Positions 33,949 through 35,816 of a DNA stretch of 35,816 nt are shown here, piece by piece. The position numbers and the translations under genes are program-made. Under the pieces are notes generated by a model, which searched no databases, was not told where the DNA came from, and saw only the letters and a list, made by a program, of their open reading frames with translations. Source of the stretch: Fiminaster sp050874705. GTDB taxonomy: Bacteria > Bacillota_I > Bacilli_A > RFN20 > CAG-826. Every line of letters starts with the position of its first letter. The first letter of the stretch is position 1. Where the stretch lies: NCBI GenBank assembly GCA_050874705.1, contig JBNMLE010000008.1, positions 1 to 35,816 of the forward strand, given 5' to 3'.

Positions 33949-34609
33949 ATTTAAAAAGAGATTACAAAATATTGGTCTATCTTATAAAAAAGAAATGACT
34001 ATTTTAATTTTTTTAAATATAGTCCTGCTTTCTTTCTCAATCGCTGCTTTTCTTTATATAAAGAATCCAATCATATTTGCGTTTTTGCTATTAATTGATG
34101 GAGGGATGAATTTTGTATATTTAAGTAGATATAAAAACTTGGAATTAAATATTGAAAATTCTTTGCATGACGAGTTTGTTTCACTTTTGCCTTTTTATAA
34201 AACTTACATTTCTAACGGTTTTAATGTTTATAAAGCTTTTCAAGAACTATTACCTTTTTCAAGCGAAGAACTAAAAGAAAGAATTGAAAAAATGATTGAG
34301 AATATTGATGAAGATAAAAGCATTAAACCATATATTAATTTTGCGAAGAGATTTAAAGACAATGAAATAGAGCAATTATTGATTTGTATATACCAAATGG
34401 TGGATGACGGAAATAATGAAAAATATGTTAATCAATTTGAAATAATTTTTTCTAAATTAAGAGATGAAAAATATAAAAATATTATTGAAAGAAAAGATAA
34501 GTCTCTTTCTAGTTTGAGCATTTTTCCTCTTATCGGATCCGCTCTCCAGATTGTGATGATTACTTTTGGAATTCTTTCCACGATAGGAGAAATGATAAAT
34601 GGGATCTAA
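33941..34609 (+). CDS. tadC: TadC-like pilus platform membrane protein
   Basis: ATG 33941 is preferred because GAAGGA (33927-33932) precedes it; an upstream ATG at 33923 lacks this. The 222-residue protein repeats the platform layout: two N-terminal hydrophobic segments, a cytoplasmic helical domain with YISNGFNVYKAFQELLPF, and a C-terminal segment IFPLIGSALQIVMITFGIL. Having two different T2SSF-type genes after a CpaF-type ATPase is the defining pattern of Tad systems rather than of competence ComG. Confidence 0.72.
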   Translation: MNKFKKRLQNIGLSYKKEMTILIFLNIVLLSFSIAAFLYIKNPIIFAFLLLIDGGMNFVYLSRYKNLELNIENSLHDEFVSLLPFYKTYISNGFNVYKAFQELLPFSSEELKERIEKMIENIDEDKSIKPYINFAKRFKDNEIEQLLICIYQMVDDGNNEKYVNQFEIIFSKLRDEKYKNIIERKDKSLSSLSIFPLIGSALQIVMITFGILSTIGEMINGI

Positions 34610-34937
34610 AATCGGTTTTATTTTATCACTACTATTTGTTGTACAACTTTTTGCTATAGGCGGGGATATGATGTCAATTCAATTCATTTATACAAATTTA
34701 GATGCTTTAAGCATAACAGTTGGAAATATCATTTCAAAAAGTGGTGGCATTAATGATGAAGTAATTAATCTTGTCAAAGAAGAAAATGCATCAATTGAGC
34801 CAATAGGTGATGTTTCACCGTTAATTGGTTCAGTTTATAAATATAAAATATTTAAGGATTACGATGCATTAATTATTGATAATAAAACAATGGAAATAGC
34901 TGTATGTAGAAGTGTAATAATTGGCTATTATTCATAA
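34599..34937 (+). CDS. Small membrane-anchored protein in Tad-like operon (pseudopilin candidate)
   Basis: The 112-residue protein starts MGSKIGFILSLLFVVQLFAIGG, a basic residue and glycine followed by a long hydrophobic helix as in class III pilin-like signals. About 85 exported residues follow. The start overlaps the TadC-like gene by eleven bases. The K-I-G then F context could be a prepilin cleavage site, but the consensus Glu is absent. It is probably a minor pilin. Confidence 0.6.
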   Translation: MGSKIGFILSLLFVVQLFAIGGDMMSIQFIYTNLDALSITVGNIISKSGGINDEVINLVKEENASIEPIGDVSPLIGSVYKYKIFKDYDALIIDNKTMEIAVCRSVIIGYYS

Positions 34938-34956
34938 GTTAGAAAGGAGGAAAAAT

Positions 34957-35127
34957 ATGTCAGAAATTAAAGGACAACTTTTAGGTATCATTTTAACAAT
35001 CGCAGTTTTTGGCGTTGTTTTAACCGCAATGGTGACATCATTTGGAAAAATGAGTGAAACTGTTGGATCACGTGTTGAAGAAATTGCTACAACAGAAGTA
35101 AGTTATCAAAATACTACCTCAATGTAG
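34957..35127 (+). CDS. Flp-like major pilin candidate
   Basis: ATG 34957 is set by the very strong AGAAAGGAGG at 34941-34950; the frame extends upstream into the previous gene but without a site. The 56-residue product begins MSEIKGQLLGIILTIAVF: a short charged leader ending in KG, then a 22-residue hydrophobic helix and a small polar tail ending NTTSM. Size and layout are those of Flp pilins, and the strong ribosome site fits an abundant subunit. The usual Glu five residues after cleavage is absent. It is the last gene of the operon. Confidence 0.68.
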   Translation: MSEIKGQLLGIILTIAVFGVVLTAMVTSFGKMSETVGSRVEEIATTEVSYQNTTSM

Positions 35128-35134
35128 CAATAAG

Positions 35135-35156
35135 GAAGTGAGCTATTCACTTCTTT
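35135..35156 (+). terminator. Weak hairpin after the pilin gene
   Basis: GAAGTGA / TCACTTC (35135-35141, 35147-35153) with a GCTAT loop is followed by only TTT, so it may act as a partial terminator or 3' stabiliser of the abundant pilin mRNA. Confidence 0.45.
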
Positions 35157-35190
35157 GAAGTGGAGAACGATATTTCAAAGAATTGTATAG

Positions 35191-35218
35191 TTGTTTTTTG
35201 CTCTTATTATGGTAATAT
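35191..35218 (+). promoter_or_regulatory. Promoter of acpP
   Basis: TTGTTT (35191-35196) and TAATAT (35213-35218) have 16-base spacing, starting a leader of about 15 bases with CGAGGAAA as the ribosome site. Confidence 0.5.
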
Positions 35219-35240
35219 ATTGTCTAGTCGAGGAAATACT

Positions 35241-35462
35241 ATGAATAAAATAGAAGAAATCAAAAATAAATTAGCTAAAGTAGCACATAAAGAATCAATT
35301 AACGATAATGATAAAATTCGTGAATTAGGCTTAGATTCACTTGATGTTGTTGAATTACTTTTAGAACTTGAAGAACAATATGATGTCCACTTTGATGATG
35401 TCGATATGTCAAACTTAGTAACAGTCAAAGATTTAATGGACGCAATTGAAAAGCAATTATAA
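35241..35462 (+). CDS. acpP: Acyl carrier protein
   Basis: ATG 35241 is chosen for the AGGAAA site just upstream and because it gives the standard ACP N-terminus MNKIEEIKNKLA; the frame is open further upstream. The 73-residue acidic protein has IRELGLDSLDVVELLLELEE, with the phosphopantetheine attachment Ser33. It carries acyl chains for fatty acid and phospholipid synthesis and would be the natural donor for the PlsC encoded at 8412. It has its own promoter and is separate from the pilus operon. Confidence 0.95.
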   Translation: MNKIEEIKNKLAKVAHKESINDNDKIRELGLDSLDVVELLLELEEQYDVHFDDVDMSNLVTVKDLMDAIEKQL

Positions 35463-35485
35463 CTTTAAAAAAATAAAAAATTGTG

Positions 35486-35515
35486 TTGATAATAAAGTTG
35501 TGGTTGTGCTAATAT
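35486..35515 (+). promoter_or_regulatory. Promoter of tRNA-Asn/tRNA-Glu
   Basis: TTGATA (35486-35491) and TAATAT (35510-35515) are 18 bases apart, with TGC before the -10 box. A second overlapping TATAAT lies at 35513-35518. Confidence 0.55.
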
Positions 35516-35534
35516 AATCAAGCATTTATGCAAC

Positions 35535-35610
35535 GCCTACCTAGCTCAGTCGGTAGAGCAATCGGCTGTTAACCGATCGGTCGTGGGTTCGAGTCCCTCG
35601 GTAGGCGCCA
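35535..35610 (+). tRNA. tRNA-Asn (anticodon GTT)
   Basis: Acceptor GCCTACC pairs with GGTAGGC, D-arm AGCTCAGTCGGTAGAGC, loop around CTGTTAA (anticodon GTT), T-arm GTGGGTTCGAGTCCC and encoded CCA. Confidence 0.96.
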
Positions 35611-35612
35611 CT

Positions 35613-35689
35613 GGCCTGTTGGAGAAGTGGCTTAACTCATATGCCTTTCACGCATACATTCATGGGTTCGAATCCCGTACAGGTCACCA
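35613..35689 (+). tRNA. tRNA-Glu (anticodon TTC)
   Basis: Acceptor GGCCTGT pairs with ACAGGTC, loop CTTTCAC gives anticodon TTC, and CCA is encoded. It lies two bases after tRNA-Asn and is close in sequence to tRNA-Glu(CTC) at 25494. Confidence 0.95.
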
Positions 35690-35701
35690 AATGCAAATAA
35701 T

Positions 35702-35722
35702 CCCATCATTTGATGGGTTTTT
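35702..35722 (+). terminator. Terminator of tRNA-Asn/Glu
   Basis: CCCATC / GATGGG around a short ATTT loop (35702-35717) is followed by five T. Confidence 0.8.
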
Positions 35723-35741
35723 ATTTTATCTATATTATTGA

Positions 35742-35766
35742 GGGTGTGAATAACACACCCTTTTTT
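35742..35766. terminator. Second terminator at the right end
   Basis: GGGTGTG / CACACCC (35742-35748, 35754-35760) with an AATAA loop is followed by six T. No gene lies between it and the preceding terminator, so it may back up that terminator. Confidence 0.8.
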
Positions 35767-35816
35767 CATTAAGGTGAATTTACCGTTCAAGTGCAACACT
35801 TCTAGACAAAAATAAA

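Noticed and set aside
1..35816. CRISPR array, rRNA operon or complete transposon
   Set aside because: No regularly spaced direct repeats, rRNA sequence or transposase frame was seen on either strand.

Overview
This window is AT-rich and densely coded, and reads as the chromosome of a Bacillota organism close to the Mollicutes/Erysipelotrichia branch of Bacilli, for example an uncultured gut RF39- or Acholeplasma-like lineage. The placement is inference from gene content: CdaA, a YutG-type PgpA, a DUF3795 protein, a PF13303 membrane protein and several short-signal lipoproteins. Tryptophan is written as TGG throughout and several genes end in TGA, so the standard code fits better than the Mycoplasma/Spiroplasma code. 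GlmM, GlmS and c-di-AMP synthesis suggest that amino-sugar precursor synthesis is retained.

Left part (1-9455). A fatty-acid-activating AMP ligase runs off the left edge on the minus strand; its stop lies outside the window. Two convergent tRNA-Leu genes share a hairpin terminator. A three-gene secreted-lipoprotein operon follows: an unknown lipoprotein, an M6-type metalloprotease, and a large lipoprotein with an OB-fold-like segment. The first and third are each split by a single -1 frame change shortly after the signal peptide. Next come a PlsC acyltransferase with a possibly leaderless start and a heavily decayed chloramphenicol-acetyltransferase-like pseudogene.

Middle (9460-30456). This is mostly housekeeping: a PF13303 EIIC-like membrane protein, tRNA-Thr/Val, a cysteine-cluster DUF2188 membrane protein, tRNA-Gly, a DUF3795 protein, a second M6 lipoprotein protease, and M3 oligoendopeptidase F. 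Then comes a pgpA-cdaA-glmM-glmS operon in which cdaR is absent. It is followed by SPFH-like, RDD, DeoD and NERD proteins, tRNA-Gly, gltX with its cognate tRNA-Glu, pyrG, a diacylglycerol-kinase-family lipid kinase, a second large membrane protein, a 55-residue membrane protein and a guanylate-kinase-like protein.

Right part (30582-35127). Eight tightly overlapping genes form a compact, divergent Tad/Flp-like (type IVc pilus) operon: a small putative DNA-binding protein, two exported proteins of unknown type, a TadA/CpaF ATPase, TadB- and TadC-like membrane proteins, a small membrane-anchored protein, and a 56-residue pilin-like protein behind the strongest ribosome-binding site of the operon. 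No prepilin peptidase, TadZ or secretin gene is present. This is the best candidate for a poorly described system here. The window closes with acpP, tRNA-Asn, tRNA-Glu(TTC) and two consecutive terminators.

Lipid genes recur (AMP ligase, PlsC, PgpA, lipid kinase, ACP), which suggests that exogenous fatty acids feed phospholipid synthesis. No CRISPR array, rRNA or complete transposon was seen. The only gene-free stretch longer than 300 bases is 1831-2175.
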